Numbered from the stretch's first letter, positions 1-9,352 are shown. The stretch is DNA of 64,000 nt from Diaphorobacter caeni (GCF_015354245.1 NZ_JADKYZ010000001.1:682001-746000); one strand, 5' to 3'. The notes: generated by a model not told the origin, from the letters alone. Numbers and translations: made by a program.

Positions 1-728
1 CTGCTCTGGGTATCCTGCCAGGTGGTGGCGCTCTGCTGTCCGCTTTCGCTGCTTACACGCTCGAAAAGAAGACCAAGCTCAAGCCCGGTGAAGTTCCATT
101 CGGCCAAGGCAACATCCGTGGTGTGGCGGCTCCCGAGTCGGCCAACAATGCTGGTTCGCAGACTTCGTTCATTCCTCTGCTGACACTGGGCATTCCACCC
201 AACGCCGTGATGGCGCTGATGGTCGGTGCGATGACCATCCACAACATCCAGCCTGGTCCTCAGGTGATGACGAGCAACCCGGAACTGTTCTGGGGCCTGA
301 TCGCTTCGATGTGGATCGGCAATGCGATGCTGGTGATTCTGAACCTGCCGCTGATCGGCATGTGGATCAAGCTGCTGACCGTGCCTTATCGCTGGCTGTT
401 CCCGTCCATCGTGCTGTTCTGTGCGATCGGCGTGTACTCCACCAACAACAACACGTTCGACGTGTGGCTGGTCGGTGCCTTCGGTTTCATCGGTTATCTG
501 TTCTACAAGCTGGGCGTGGAACCTGCGCCGCTGCTGCTGGGCTTCATCCTGGGCCCAATGATGGAAGAAAACCTGCGTCGTGCGCTGCTGCTTTCGCGTG
601 GTGACTGGAGCGTGTTCGTGACACGTCCGATCTCCGCAGGTCTGCTGGCCGCCGCTCTGCTGCTGTTGATCATCGTGCTGCTGCCAGCCGTGAGCAAGAA
701 GCGTGAGGAAGCCTTCGTCGAAGACTGA
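1..728 (+). CDS. tctA: Tripartite tricarboxylate transporter permease TctA, C-terminal part (5' end outside window)
   Basis: Large membrane subunit of a tripartite tricarboxylate (TTT) uptake system in the inner membrane, normally working with a small TctB subunit and a periplasmic Bug-type binding protein. The reading frame is open from base 3, and about 241 residues are visible of a protein usually near 500. The segment around residues 1-70 of the visible part (ILPGGGALLSAFAAY, then SFIPLLTLGIPPNAVMALM) is typical of the glycine/proline-rich conserved loops of TctA. It is followed by several hydrophobic spans and a short charged C-terminus (SKKREEAFVED). A strong terminator follows 27 bp after the stop, so this is the last gene of its operon. 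The substrate cannot be told from this fragment. Confidence 0.93.
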   Translation, partial: ALGILPGGGALLSAFAAYTLEKKTKLKPGEVPFGQGNIRGVAAPESANNAGSQTSFIPLLTLGIPPNAVMALMVGAMTIHNIQPGPQVMTSNPELFWGLIASMWIGNAMLVILNLPLIGMWIKLLTVPYRWLFPSIVLFCAIGVYSTNNNTFDVWLVGAFGFIGYLFYKLGVEPAPLLLGFILGPMMEENLRRALLLSRGDWSVFVTRPISAGLLAAALLLLIIVLLPAVSKKREEAFVED

Positions 729-755
729 TGGAGTGATTACGCGATCTCTCCCTTG

Positions 756-790
756 AAAACCCCGGTCGAAAGACCGGGGTTTTTCTTTTT
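756..790 (+). terminator. Intrinsic terminator after tctA
   Basis: A perfect 12-bp stem (AAAACCCCGGTC at 756-767 against GACCGGGGTTTT at 772-783) closed by a GAAA tetraloop and followed by a T-rich tract. It is a textbook Rho-independent terminator closing the TctA operon. Confidence 0.93.
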
Positions 791-1087
791 CTGTGTTGTG
801 TTTGCCTGTGGGGGATAACGCTGCCTTTGGCTGCGATCGGATGTCAGTGCAGGGGCGCCGAGAAATGCGTTCATGCGTTGTCGCGCCTCCTTGCCGTAGG
901 GGTGGTCTTCGTCGGCGACGCTTGGCCTGAAAGCATTTCTCGACGCTGGGGTGGTGGATGGAGGCGCTCCGCCTGCGTCGTTGGCCCGCTACGACGGGGA
1001 TTCGAGGGCATCCGCATCGTGCTGTTCCTGTTGGCGATGGCTGGGATGTCGCTCTGCGGACGGGGTGCTCGTGTCTGGGCACTCATA
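791..1087. other. Intergenic region without a supported gene
   Basis: About 300 bp between the tctA terminator and the chosen start of the EamA permease. The permease frame stays open through part of it, but the encoded residues (Arg/Gly/Cys-rich, no membrane pattern) do not look like an N-terminus of that family. I see no convincing promoter or RNA here. Confidence 0.5.
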
Positions 1088-2053
1088 ATGGGCTGCAACC
1101 CAGCTATTGTTTTCCCCGTGACTTCCGTCTCCTCTTCCTCCCCTTCAGCCACTCCTGCCAAGGGCCTCGCCGTTGGCATTGCGCTGGGCATGGTGGGCGC
1201 GATTGCATTCAGCGGCAAGGCCATCATCGTCAAGCTGGCGTATCGGCACGGGGTGGATGCGGTCACGCTGATCATGTACCGGATGCTGTTTGCGCTGCCG
1301 TTCTTCGTGGCGATGGCCGTGTGGTCGAGCCGGGGCAAGCCGCAGCTCATGCGGCGGGACTGGCTCGGGGTCATCGGGCTTGGCGTGTCGGGCTACTACC
1401 TGGCGAGCTTTCTCGACTTTGCGGGGCTCGCCTACATCACTGCGGGACTGGAGCGCCTGATCCTGTATCTCACGCCGACGCTGGTGGTTGCGCTCGGCTG
1501 GTTGCTGTATCGACGCGGCATCACCAAGGTGCAGGCCTTCGGCATGTTCGTCAGCTATCTGGGAGTGCTCGCGGTGTTCGGGCAGGAGGTGAAGGTCGCC
1601 GGCAGCAGCGTGGTCTGGGGCGTGTTCCTCGTGTTTCTCTCGGCGGTGAGCTATGCCATCTATCTGGTCTACAGCGGCGAGATGGTGCGGCGCATCGGGG
1701 CGCTGCGGCTCGTGGGGCTGGCGACGTCGGTGGCCTGCATCTGCTGCATTCTGCAGTTTCTGCTGCTCCGGCCGATGTCGGCGGCGTTCACCGTGGCGCC
1801 GCAGGTGATCTGGCTGTCGGTGCTCAACGCGGTGCTCTGCACGGTGGTGCCGGTGTTGCTCACGATGATGGCGATCGAGCGCATCGGTTCGGCCATGGTG
1901 TCGCAGATGGGGCTGATCGGACCGCTGTCGACGGTGCTCATGGGCGTGTGGCTGCTCGATGAACCGTTCACCACCGGCATCGCGCTTGGCACGGTGCTGG
2001 TGATCGCCGGGATATTCGTTTTCACGCGCGCGGGCGTGCGCGGCAGCGGCTAG
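1088..2053 (+). CDS. DMT-superfamily permease (EamA family)
   Basis: Inner-membrane transporter of the drug/metabolite transporter superfamily, 321 residues with the chosen ATG. The protein has about ten hydrophobic helices and two EamA repeats: the first begins near LAVGIALGMVGAIAFSGKA, the second near SVVWGVFLVFLSAVSYAIY. The frame is open upstream to 827, but the extra 87 residues are not membrane-like, so the ATG at 1088 is preferred; the start remains uncertain. The SDR gene begins 31 bp downstream on the same strand and may be co-transcribed. Substrate unknown; family members export amino acids, nucleobases or other metabolites. Confidence 0.88.
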   Translation: MGCNPAIVFPVTSVSSSSPSATPAKGLAVGIALGMVGAIAFSGKAIIVKLAYRHGVDAVTLIMYRMLFALPFFVAMAVWSSRGKPQLMRRDWLGVIGLGVSGYYLASFLDFAGLAYITAGLERLILYLTPTLVVALGWLLYRRGITKVQAFGMFVSYLGVLAVFGQEVKVAGSSVVWGVFLVFLSAVSYAIYLVYSGEMVRRIGALRLVGLATSVACICCILQFLLLRPMSAAFTVAPQVIWLSVLNAVLCTVVPVLLTMMAIERIGSAMVSQMGLIGPLSTVLMGVWLLDEPFTTGIALGTVLVIAGIFVFTRAGVRGSG

Positions 2054-2084
2054 TATTCCACTGGAATCATCAGGAGAAATCAAC

Positions 2085-2885
2085 ATGGATCTCGGAATTG
2101 CAGGGCGCTTCGCGCTGGTGTCGGGTGCGAGCAAGGGCCTCGGGTTTGGCTGCGCCGATGCGCTGGTGAGCGAGGGCGTGAACGTGGTGGTCGTCGCGCG
2201 TACGGCGGACGCCATCGAGGCGGCTGCCCAAAGGTTGCGCACGCGCGCCGCGCATGGTGCGAAGGTGATCGCCGTGGCGGCGGACATCACCACGCAGGCC
2301 GGCCGCGAGGCCGCGTTTTCCGCTGCGGGCGGGCCGGGTGTCGATTTCGACATCGTGGTCACGAACGCGGGCGGCCCGCCGACAGGCGACTTCCGCAGCT
2401 GGGACCGCGACGCGTGGATCAAGGCGGTGGACGCCAACATGCTCACGCCCATCGAGATGATCAAGACCACCGTGGACGGCATGGCGGCGCGCGGGTTTGG
2501 CCGCATCGTCAACATCACCTCGAGCGCGGTGAAGGCGCCGATCGACATTCTGGGTCTGTCCAACGGCGCGCGCAGCGGGCTGACGGGCTTCGTGGCCGGT
2601 CTGGCGCGCAGCTCCATCGCGGGCAAGGGCGTGACGGTCAACAACCTGCTGCCCGGCAAGTTCGACACCGACCGCCTCGCCTCCACGATCAGCGCGGCCG
2701 CCCAGAAGTCCGGCAAGTCGCAGGACGAGGCGCGCGCGCAGGCCAGCGCGCAGGTGCCCGCCAAGCGCTTCGGCACTCCGGAAGAATTCGGCGCGATCTG
2801 CGCCTTCCTGTGCAGCGCGCACGCAGGCTACATCACGGGGCAGAACATCCTGGCGGACGGCGGCCTCTACCCAGGCACGTTCTGA
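2085..2885 (+). CDS. Atypical short-chain dehydrogenase/reductase (3-oxoacyl-ACP reductase-like)
   Basis: A 266-residue Rossmann-fold protein of the SDR superfamily, preceded by a good ribosome binding site (AGGAG, 2072-2076). The nucleotide-binding glycine motif is GASKGLG (about residues 14-20), and a VTNAGG motif follows near residue 90. The catalytic Tyr-x3-Lys pair is missing: at the expected place the protein reads LSNGARSG, so Tyr becomes Ser159 and Lys becomes Arg163. The C-terminus (GYITGQNILADGGLYPGTF) is typical SDR. It resembles the family subgroup known as BKR-like SDRs that deviate from the catalytic tetrad. A redox function is therefore uncertain; it may bind a nucleotide or catalyse a different reaction. 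Confidence 0.88.
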   Translation: MDLGIAGRFALVSGASKGLGFGCADALVSEGVNVVVVARTADAIEAAAQRLRTRAAHGAKVIAVAADITTQAGREAAFSAAGGPGVDFDIVVTNAGGPPTGDFRSWDRDAWIKAVDANMLTPIEMIKTTVDGMAARGFGRIVNITSSAVKAPIDILGLSNGARSGLTGFVAGLARSSIAGKGVTVNNLLPGKFDTDRLASTISAAAQKSGKSQDEARAQASAQVPAKRFGTPEEFGAICAFLCSAHAGYITGQNILADGGLYPGTF

Positions 2886-2925
2886 TCTCCAGCCTCCAGC
2901 CTCTAGCGATTTGCAGGCCTCATGA

Positions 2926-2957
2926 AAAACGCCCGAACATGTGTCGGGCGTTTTGCT
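2926..2957. terminator. Bidirectional terminator between convergent SDR and BPSS1780 genes
   Basis: An 11-bp perfect stem (AAAACGCCCGA at 2926-2936, TCGGGCGTTTT at 2944-2954) with a 7-nt loop. It has A and T tracts on either side, so it can stop transcription from both converging genes. Confidence 0.88.
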
Positions 2958-2965
2958 TTTGGTGC

Positions 2966-3796
2966 TCAGTCGATGAACTCGGTGTTCCGCGCGTTCTGCG
3001 CGTTTTGTGTGTTGGGCCGCTCGGGCGGCTCGAAGTTGTCTCGGAAGGTGAAGACGATGGACGTGAAGAACATCGAGGCCAGCACCAGAGCCGAGGCGAT
3101 CATCATGGCGGCGACGATGGCGTTGCCAAGGCCCGCGACGGCCAGCAGCGTGACCACGAGGCTCACGACGATGCCCGCGCCGATGAACACGCCGAACCAT
3201 ACGATGCTGAAGAGCGTGAACGCGCCGATGTTGCGCGCGCAGGCCACGGCGCTGAAGAACAGGGCCTTCACCGGCGGCACGTTGTGCCAGTGCACGAGGC
3301 CGGGCGCATGCCAGAACAGCATGGACAGGGGCACGTACAGACCCATCACGATCCAGGTGGCGACGACGAAGCCGCTGCTTGTCGCCACTTCCTGCGTGAG
3401 CGGTTCGACGCCGAAGTACACGCGTGCGAACTGTCCAGCGTCCGCGAGGGACGCCAGGCCGATGATCAGCAGAAACAGCAGCGCGTAGATCCCGCCCAGC
3501 ACGGCGAGCGCCCCGAGCCGCTGGCGGCCGGTGCGAAAGGCGTGGACGATGAGCGCGGGCGTGGGGATGCGGCCGAGACTGGTTTCCGCAGCCGCCTCCA
3601 TCATCACCAGCGTGGCGGCCGGCAGGAGCGCGAGCGCGATGGCTGGGCCGATCAGGGGCAGCACGGACAGCAGCGACATGGCCGCCGTGGTCGTGAAGAA
3701 CAGCAGGGTGAGCGCCAGCGGCTGGCGCCAGAAGACGCGTATGCCCTGACGAACCCAATCAACGCCAGTGCGAGCCGGAACAATATGCAGTTTCAT
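2966..3796 (-). CDS. BPSS1780-family membrane protein
   Basis: Integral membrane protein of 276 residues with about six hydrophobic segments. The first hydrophobic block follows a conserved N-terminus (GVDWVRQGIRVFWRQP), and the last ends near residue 255 before a short polar Asn/Glu-rich tail. This pattern matches the BPSS1780 family found in Burkholderiales, whose function is not established. It stands alone on the minus strand, 184 bp away from thrB, and is convergent with the SDR gene. No motif suggests transport or enzymatic activity. Confidence 0.85.
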   Translation of the reverse strand: MKLHIVPARTGVDWVRQGIRVFWRQPLALTLLFFTTTAAMSLLSVLPLIGPAIALALLPAATLVMMEAAAETSLGRIPTPALIVHAFRTGRQRLGALAVLGGIYALLFLLIIGLASLADAGQFARVYFGVEPLTQEVATSSGFVVATWIVMGLYVPLSMLFWHAPGLVHWHNVPPVKALFFSAVACARNIGAFTLFSIVWFGVFIGAGIVVSLVVTLLAVAGLGNAIVAAMMIASALVLASMFFTSIVFTFRDNFEPPERPNTQNAQNARNTEFID

Positions 3797-3980
3797 GGGA
3801 AAACGTGGATGTGTGCGTGCGTCTGGGCCACGTCATGACGGTGGCTTGGGATCGCCGAGGGGACGTTGGCAGCCTGTGGGCACGTTCAGGCAGGGACTGT
3901 ACCCCAAGTCGCCACGCCCCGTGGCAATTCAGGGCTATGGCGGATTGCCTGTCTATCGAGTCAAGCGCCTCAGGATAGCG

Positions 3981-4931
3981 TCACGGAACAATCGGATGCG
4001 CGATGCGTTCGCGCAGCACGCGTTCGAAGTGCGTGGGGTCGTGCGGCGTGAGCATCGACGCCTCGCGCGGCAGGTAGAAGTCCCACAGGCGCGAGATCCA
4101 GAAACGCAGCGCGCCCGCACGCAGCATTGCGGGCAGCAGGGTGCGTTCGGCCGCAGTCAGTGGGCGCACGGACTGGTAGGCGTCGAGCATGGCCTTGGCG
4201 CGTGCGGCGTCGTGCACGCCGGTGGGCAGGTCGATGCACCAGTCGTTCAGGCACACCGAGAGGTCGAACAGCCAGGTGTCCACGCCCGCGAAATAGAAGT
4301 CAAAGAAGCCGGTGAGCTCCTCGCCGTCGAACATCACGTTGTCTCGGAACAGGTCGGCATGCACCGGACCACGCGGCAGGGCGGTGTATTCCGAGGATTC
4401 CGCGATGTGGTTCTGGTAGGCCAGTTCGGACTGCAGCAGTTGCTTCTGCTCCTCGCCGATGTGCGGCAGCACGACCGGCACGGTCTCGTTCCACCAGGGC
4501 AGGCTGCGGAGATTGGGTTGGACGCGGTCGTAGTCGCGGCCCGCCAGATGCATGCGCGCAAGCGTCGCGCCAACGGCAGCGCAGTGCACGGCCTCGGGGG
4601 CGAGCTGGCTCTTGCCGCGCAGCTTGTTGACCACGGCGGCAGGCTTGCCCGCCACGCTGTGCAGGATGTCGCCGCTCTTGTTGGCCGCAGGGTCGGGCAC
4701 GGGAATGCCGCCGTGCGCCAGATGTTTCATCAGGTGCAGGTAGAACGGCAGTTGCTCCGCCGTGAGGCGCTCGAACAGCGTGAGCACGAACTCACCCTGA
4801 TCCGAGGTGAGAAAGTAGTTGGTGTTCTCGATGCCGCCCTCGATGCCACGCAGCTCCTTCAACGTGCCCAGTTGCAACCGGCGCAGCAATTCGCGCGCCT
4901 CTTTGTTGGAGACTTCGGTGAAGACGGCCAT
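3981..4931 (-). CDS. thrB: Homoserine kinase (aminoglycoside-phosphotransferase fold, ThrB2 type)
   Basis: Catalyses ATP-dependent phosphorylation of L-homoserine, the first dedicated step of threonine synthesis from homoserine. At 316 residues it matches the APH-fold homoserine kinases of beta- and gammaproteobacteria, which are unrelated to the GHMP-type ThrB of E. coli. Seen directly: the N-terminal [13 protein letters not shown] block, the catalytic loop [14 protein letters not shown], and the metal-binding GFFDFYFAG segment. It lies downstream of the DUF2782 gene on the same strand, with polA divergent beyond. This order (polA, DUF2782, thrB) is well conserved, for example in Pseudomonas. 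Confidence 0.95.
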   Translation of the reverse strand: MAVFTEVSNKEARELLRRLQLGTLKELRGIEGGIENTNYFLTSDQGEFVLTLFERLTAEQLPFYLHLMKHLAHGGIPVPDPAANKSGDILHSVAGKPAAVVNKLRGKSQLAPEAVHCAAVGATLARMHLAGRDYDRVQPNLRSLPWWNETVPVVLPHIGEEQKQLLQSELAYQNHIAESSEYTALPRGPVHADLFRDNVMFDGEELTGFFDFYFAGVDTWLFDLSVCLNDWCIDLPTGVHDAARAKAMLDAYQSVRPLTAAERTLLPAMLRAGALRFWISRLWDFYLPREASMLTPHDPTHFERVLRERIAHPIVP

Positions 4932-5081
4932 GGATCAGCAGGAATACAGAGGTGAGATGAAGAAACCGCGAAACCGGCACAGGGCCCGAAGGCCAGCCTG
5001 CATCGCGCAAAACCCGCTATTGTGCCGTCAGTCGGCCAAATCTGAGTGCAGGGCCACGGAATTTGCCCCTATGAAGCGCGA

Positions 5082-5471
5082 TCAGAATTTGCGCAGTGTC
5101 CAGACGCGGGGTGCCTGGAACGAGTCTGCACCGGCCTTGCTCGGGCCGGCATCACGCACGCCGTTGTTGGGAATCACCTCGTATTCGGGGATGCCACCTT
5201 CGGCGGACTTGGGCTTGACCGTGATGCTCTTGGTCTGACCGCCCACGCGCAGTTCATCGACGCGGCTGCCGCCGTCTTCCACGGTGAGGCGTTCGATGCG
5301 CTGGTTCTTGCGGCCTTCCGCCTGTTCTTCCTGAGCCTCCTGCCGGGAGAGCGACTCCACCTGCGCGGGGCTGAGTTCTGCGGGCGCCGCAGACGGGGTC
5401 TGGGCGAGGGCGGCTCCGCTGGCCAGAACGGTCAGCAGCAGGGCGAAGGAGGTGACTTTGGCGGCGCTCAT
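5082..5471 (-). CDS. DUF2782 family exported protein
   Basis: A 129-residue protein with a Sec-type signal peptide (KVTSFALLLTVLASGAALA, cleavage expected after residue 23 or so), then a Gln/Glu-rich polar region and a small folded domain ending in APRVWTLRKF. The domain and its position between polA and thrB fit the DUF2782 family, a periplasmic protein of unknown role. The ATG at 5471 is chosen because it starts directly before the signal peptide; the frame is open further upstream. It is separated from thrB by 150 bp and is divergent from polA. Confidence 0.87.
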   Translation of the reverse strand: MSAAKVTSFALLLTVLASGAALAQTPSAAPAELSPAQVESLSRQEAQEEQAEGRKNQRIERLTVEDGGSRVDELRVGGQTKSITVKPKSAEGGIPEYEVIPNNGVRDAGPSKAGADSFQAPRVWTLRKF

Positions 5472-5583
5472 AGGCGCAATTGTAGAGCGGGCGCTCACCG
5501 ATTTGTCATTTTTTGTGCCGTGATGGCTGTGCGGGCTCAACCGGGCCCTGCGCCAGACGGCCATGGCGCGGCACAATGGCGAC

Positions 5584-8391
5584 ATGAGCAATTCCAAGAC
5601 ACTGGTGCTGGTCGACGGTTCCAGCTACCTTTATCGCGCCTTCCACGCCATGCCCGACCTGCGTGCCGTGCCGGGCGATCCGACGAGCGCGGCTACCGGC
5701 GCGATTCGCGGCATGATCAACATGATGCAGGCGCTGCGCAAAGAAGTGACGGCCGACTACGCGGTCTGCGTGTTCGACGCGAGCGGCCCGACCTTTCGCG
5801 ACGAGATCTACACCGAATACAAGGCGCAGCGCGCGCCCATGCCCGATGACTTGCGCTCGCAGATCGATCCGATCCACGACGTGGTGCGGATGCTCGGCTG
5901 GAAGGTCGTGGCGGTGCCCAAGGTCGAGGCCGACGACGTGATCGCCACGCTCGCGCGCATTGCCGCCGAGCAGGGCATCGACGTGGTGGTCTCGAGCGGC
6001 GACAAGGACCTGTCGCAGCTGGTCAACGAGCGCATCACCATCATCGACACCATGAACGGCAAGAAGCGCGACGTGGCGGGCGTGACCGAGGAGTTCGGCG
6101 TGCCGCCCTCGCTGATGATCGACTTTCAGGCGCTGGTCGGCGACACCGTGGACAACGTGCCCGGCGTCACCAAGGTCGGCCCCAAGACGGCATCGAAGTG
6201 GCTGCTCGAATACGGCTCGCTCGACAAGCTGATCGAGAACGCCGCCGACATCAAGGGCGTGGCGGGGCAGAACCTGCGCGACGCCATCGCCTCCGGCCAG
6301 CTCGCGCTCAGCCGCCAGTTGGTCACGATGAAGACGGATTGCGAGCTGGAAGACTACGTTGCCGGCCTGCCGGCGCTTGACGCGATCACGCTGGGCGAGC
6401 CCGACGGTGCGCAGTTGCTGCCGTTCTACGAAAAATACGGCTTCAAGGGCCTCGCGCGCGCGCTCGGCGCGGTGGACAAGCCAGCGTCTTCAACGAAGCA
6501 GGCCAAGCAGGCGGCGGATGATGGGCAGAATGATCTCTTCTCGACCGAAGACGCCATCACCACCGAGATCGCCGTGCAGGCCCAGCACCGCGACGTGGTC
6601 TACGAAACGCTGCTGACCGAAGCGGAACTTGACCGCTGGATCGCGAAGATCGACGCCGCCAGGCTCACGGCCATCGATACCGAAACCACCTCGCTCGACG
6701 AGCAGCAGGCGCGCATCGTCGGCATCAGCTTCAGCGTGGAGCCGGGCACGGCGGCCTATGTGCCGGTGGCGCATGACGGCCCCGACGCGCCCGAGCAACT
6801 GGCGCTCGATCTGGTGCTCGCCAGGCTCAAGCCCTGGCTCGAAGACGAGTCGAAGAAGAAGCTCGGTCAGCACATCAAGTACGACCGCCACGTGTTCGCC
6901 AATGAGGGCATCGACGTGCGCGGATATCAGCACGACACCATGCTCGAAAGCTATGTGCTCGAGGTGCACAAGCCGCACGGTCTTTCCAGCCTGGCCGACC
7001 GCCACACGGGCCGCAGCGGCATCACGTATGAAGACCTGTGCGGCAAGGGCGCCAAGCAGATTCCGTTCTCGCAGGTGCCGGTGGAGAAGGCGGCTGCGTA
7101 TTCGTGCGAAGACTCGGACCAGACGCTCGACGTGCACAGCGTGCTGTGGCCGCAGCTCGAAGCCGACGACAAGCTGCGCGGCATCTATGAGCTGGAAATG
7201 CAGACCAGCGAAGTGCTGTTCCGCATCGAGCGCAATGGTGTGCTGATCGACGCGGCCGAGCTTGCCAGGCAGAGCAACGACCTTGGTCAGCGCATCGTGC
7301 AGCTTGAATCCGAAGCCTACGAGATCGCGGGCCAGCCCTTCAATCTGGCCAGCCCCAAGCAGCTCGGCGAAATCTTCTTTGACAAGCTCGGCATGCCGGT
7401 CGTGAAGAAGACCGCCACCGGCGCGCGTTCGACCGACGAGGAAGTGCTGGAAAAGCTGGCCGAGGATTATCCGCTGCCCGCCAAGCTGCTCGAGCACCGC
7501 AGCCTCAGCAAACTGAAAGGCACCTACACCGACAAGATCGCGCAGCTCGCCGATGCCAGGGGCCGCGTGCACACACACTATGCGCAGGCCGTGGCGGTGA
7601 CGGGGCGTCTGTCGAGCAACGATCCGAACCTGCAGAACATTCCCGTGCGCACACCCGAAGGCCGCCGCGTGCGCGAGGCCTTCGTCGCGCCCGAAGGCCG
7701 CGTGATCGCCAGCGCCGACTACAGCCAGATCGAGCTGCGCATCATGGCGCACATCAGCGGCGACGAGTCGCTCCTGCGCGCCTTCCACGACGGCATCGAC
7801 GTGCACAAGGCGACCGCCGCGGAGGTGTTCGGCGTCAGCGTCGATCAGGTCACGAGCGAACAGCGCCGCTATGCCAAGGTCATCAACTTCGGCCTCATCT
7901 ACGGCATGAGCAGCTTCGGTCTCGCCAAGAACCTCGGCATCGAAACCAAGGCCGCGGCAGCCTACATCGACCGCTACTTCCAGCGCTATCCCGGCGTGAA
8001 GCAGTACATGGACGAAACCAAGCTGCAGGCCAAGGCGCAGGGCTATGTGGAGACGGTCTTCGGCCGCCGCCTGTACCTCCCCGAGATCAACTCGCCCAAC
8101 GGCCCGCGCCGCGCCGGTGCCGAGCGCGCCGCCATCAACGCGCCCATGCAGGGCACGGCGGCCGACCTCATCAAGATGGCGATGGTCGCGGTGCAGAAGG
8201 AACTTGACGCGAAGAAGCCCGGCGTGCTGATGATCATGCAGGTGCACGACGAACTGGTGTTCGAGCTGCCCGAGTCGGAAGTCGACTGGGTGCGCACCGA
8301 GGTGCCGCGCATGATGGCCGACATCGCCCAGCTCAAGGTGCCGCTGCTCGCGGAAGTGGGCTTTGGGCCGAATTGGGAGAAGGCGCACTGA
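5584..8391 (+). CDS. polA: DNA polymerase I
   Basis: 935 residues, the full length for PolA, acting in Okazaki-fragment maturation and gap repair. Domain order: 5'-3' exonuclease (about 1-290, VLVDGSSYLYRAFHAMP at the start), 3'-5' exonuclease (about 335-540) with the proofreading pair D365/E367 in AIDTETTSLD, then the polymerase domain. Polymerase motifs A (ADYSQIELRIMAHIS, D712), B (KVINFGLIYGMSSFGLAKN) and C (QVHDELVFELPE, D889) are all intact. All three activities therefore look functional. The start at 5584 is preferred over an in-frame ATG seven codons upstream because MSNSKTLVLVDGS matches the usual N-terminus. It is divergent from the DUF2782 gene. Confidence 0.98.
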   Translation: MSNSKTLVLVDGSSYLYRAFHAMPDLRAVPGDPTSAATGAIRGMINMMQALRKEVTADYAVCVFDASGPTFRDEIYTEYKAQRAPMPDDLRSQIDPIHDVVRMLGWKVVAVPKVEADDVIATLARIAAEQGIDVVVSSGDKDLSQLVNERITIIDTMNGKKRDVAGVTEEFGVPPSLMIDFQALVGDTVDNVPGVTKVGPKTASKWLLEYGSLDKLIENAADIKGVAGQNLRDAIASGQLALSRQLVTMKTDCELEDYVAGLPALDAITLGEPDGAQLLPFYEKYGFKGLARALGAVDKPASSTKQAKQAADDGQNDLFSTEDAITTEIAVQAQHRDVVYETLLTEAELDRWIAKIDAARLTAIDTETTSLDEQQARIVGISFSVEPGTAAYVPVAHDGPDAPEQLALDLVLARLKPWLEDESKKKLGQHIKYDRHVFANEGIDVRGYQHDTMLESYVLEVHKPHGLSSLADRHTGRSGITYEDLCGKGAKQIPFSQVPVEKAAAYSCEDSDQTLDVHSVLWPQLEADDKLRGIYELEMQTSEVLFRIERNGVLIDAAELARQSNDLGQRIVQLESEAYEIAGQPFNLASPKQLGEIFFDKLGMPVVKKTATGARSTDEEVLEKLAEDYPLPAKLLEHRSLSKLKGTYTDKIAQLADARGRVHTHYAQAVAVTGRLSSNDPNLQNIPVRTPEGRRVREAFVAPEGRVIASADYSQIELRIMAHISGDESLLRAFHDGIDVHKATAAEVFGVSVDQVTSEQRRYAKVINFGLIYGMSSFGLAKNLGIETKAAAAYIDRYFQRYPGVKQYMDETKLQAKAQGYVETVFGRRLYLPEINSPNGPRRAGAERAAINAPMQGTAADLIKMAMVAVQKELDAKKPGVLMIMQVHDELVFELPESEVDWVRTEVPRMMADIAQLKVPLLAEVGFGPNWEKAH

Positions 8392-8427
8392 GGCGCTGCC
8401 GTCACAAGATGACAACCTGCTGAACTC

Positions 8428-8730
8428 ATGCGATTCCTGCGTTTTGTTGCTTGGTATTTCGCGTTCAGTGGGTTGGCCGTTCTTTGCTGGCTTGTGATGA
8501 ATTGGCCCAGACATCCGAGCAATGCGGACGATTGGCTGATGCTTGCCGTGGGCGCGTTGCCAGTCACCTTGTTGGGGGAGGGGCGGGGTACGTTGTTGTT
8601 CGGCATTCAGCGGCCTGGAACGAGATCACGATTTTCACCGCTTCGCGTACTGGTGGGGGTGGTGCTTCTTGCAGCAGTGGTCGTGCTGACTCTTGCCATC
8701 GTGATTTGGATGAATACAGCACTGGGTTGA
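8428..8730 (+). CDS. Small hypothetical membrane protein
   Basis: A 100-residue protein I do not recognise. It has an N-terminal hydrophobic helix (about 5-24), a central hydrophobic stretch (about 36-50) and a strong C-terminal helix (about 73-96, VLVGVVLLAAVVVLTLAIVI). There is no clear ribosome binding site upstream of the ATG, and the local G+C is lower than in neighbours. It sits 36 bp after polA and 19 bp before the CMD-family gene, all on one strand, so it may be read through with polA. Support is mainly the clean helix pattern. Confidence 0.55.
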   Translation: MRFLRFVAWYFAFSGLAVLCWLVMNWPRHPSNADDWLMLAVGALPVTLLGEGRGTLLFGIQRPGTRSRFSPLRVLVGVVLLAAVVVLTLAIVIWMNTALG

Positions 8731-8749
8731 TTCAAGGAGCACAGAAACC

Positions 8750-9277
8750 ATGGCACGCATTCCCTACGCCGATCCCGCCAACCCTGCCGTCAAGCCGCTG
8801 GCCGACCGCATCATCGCCGAGCGCGGGGGCATCCTGCATCTCTATCAGATGCTGCTCAACAGCCCGTCGGTCGCGGAAGGCTGGCTCAGCTATCTGACCG
8901 CGATCCGCCAGAAGTCCACGCTTGATGGCGCCCTGCGCGAGATGGTGATCATGCGCGTGGCCCATCTCAACCGAGCGCCCTACGAGGCCGATCAGCACGC
9001 TCCCATCGCGCTCAAGGAGGGGATGACGCAGGCGCAGCTTGATGCGCTCTCCGACTGGTCAACACATGCCGCGCTGTTCAGCGATTCGGAGCGCTCGGTG
9101 CTCGCCTATACGGACGCGATGACGCGCGACGTGCAGGTGACGGACGATGTGTTCGCCGCGGTTTCAAGCCATTTCGCACCGCAGCAGATGGTGGAGCTGA
9201 CCGCCACCGTGGCGGCCTACAACATGGTGTCGCGGTTTCTGGAGGCGCTGCAGATTCATTCGCACGACGCGCGCTGA
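8750..9277 (+). CDS. Carboxymuconolactone decarboxylase-family protein lacking the CxxC pair
   Basis: A 175-residue all-helical protein of the CMD/AhpD superfamily, with a good ribosome binding site (AAGGAG about 12 nt upstream). The family core LREMVIMRVAHLN is present. At the place where AhpD-like peroxidases carry Cys-x-x-Cys, this protein has A76-P-Y-E79; the downstream His83 is kept. It therefore cannot work as a thiol peroxidase and may be closer to decarboxylase-type or structural members. The C-terminal half (TDAMTRDVQVTDDVF, VELTATVAAYNMVSRFLEAL) follows the family pattern. It follows the small membrane protein closely. Confidence 0.88.
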   Translation: MARIPYADPANPAVKPLADRIIAERGGILHLYQMLLNSPSVAEGWLSYLTAIRQKSTLDGALREMVIMRVAHLNRAPYEADQHAPIALKEGMTQAQLDALSDWSTHAALFSDSERSVLAYTDAMTRDVQVTDDVFAAVSSHFAPQQMVELTATVAAYNMVSRFLEALQIHSHDAR

Positions 9278-9352
9278 CGGGCAAGGCGGCTGGCGGGTTG
9301 ATACGATGCACGGAACATTTCCCGCATTCAACGCGCATCGACGCCTGATTTC

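Noticed and set aside
5472-5597. N-terminal extension of the DUF2782 frame
   Set aside because: It would put 42 charged residues before a clear signal peptide and run into polA; the ATG at 5471 is better.
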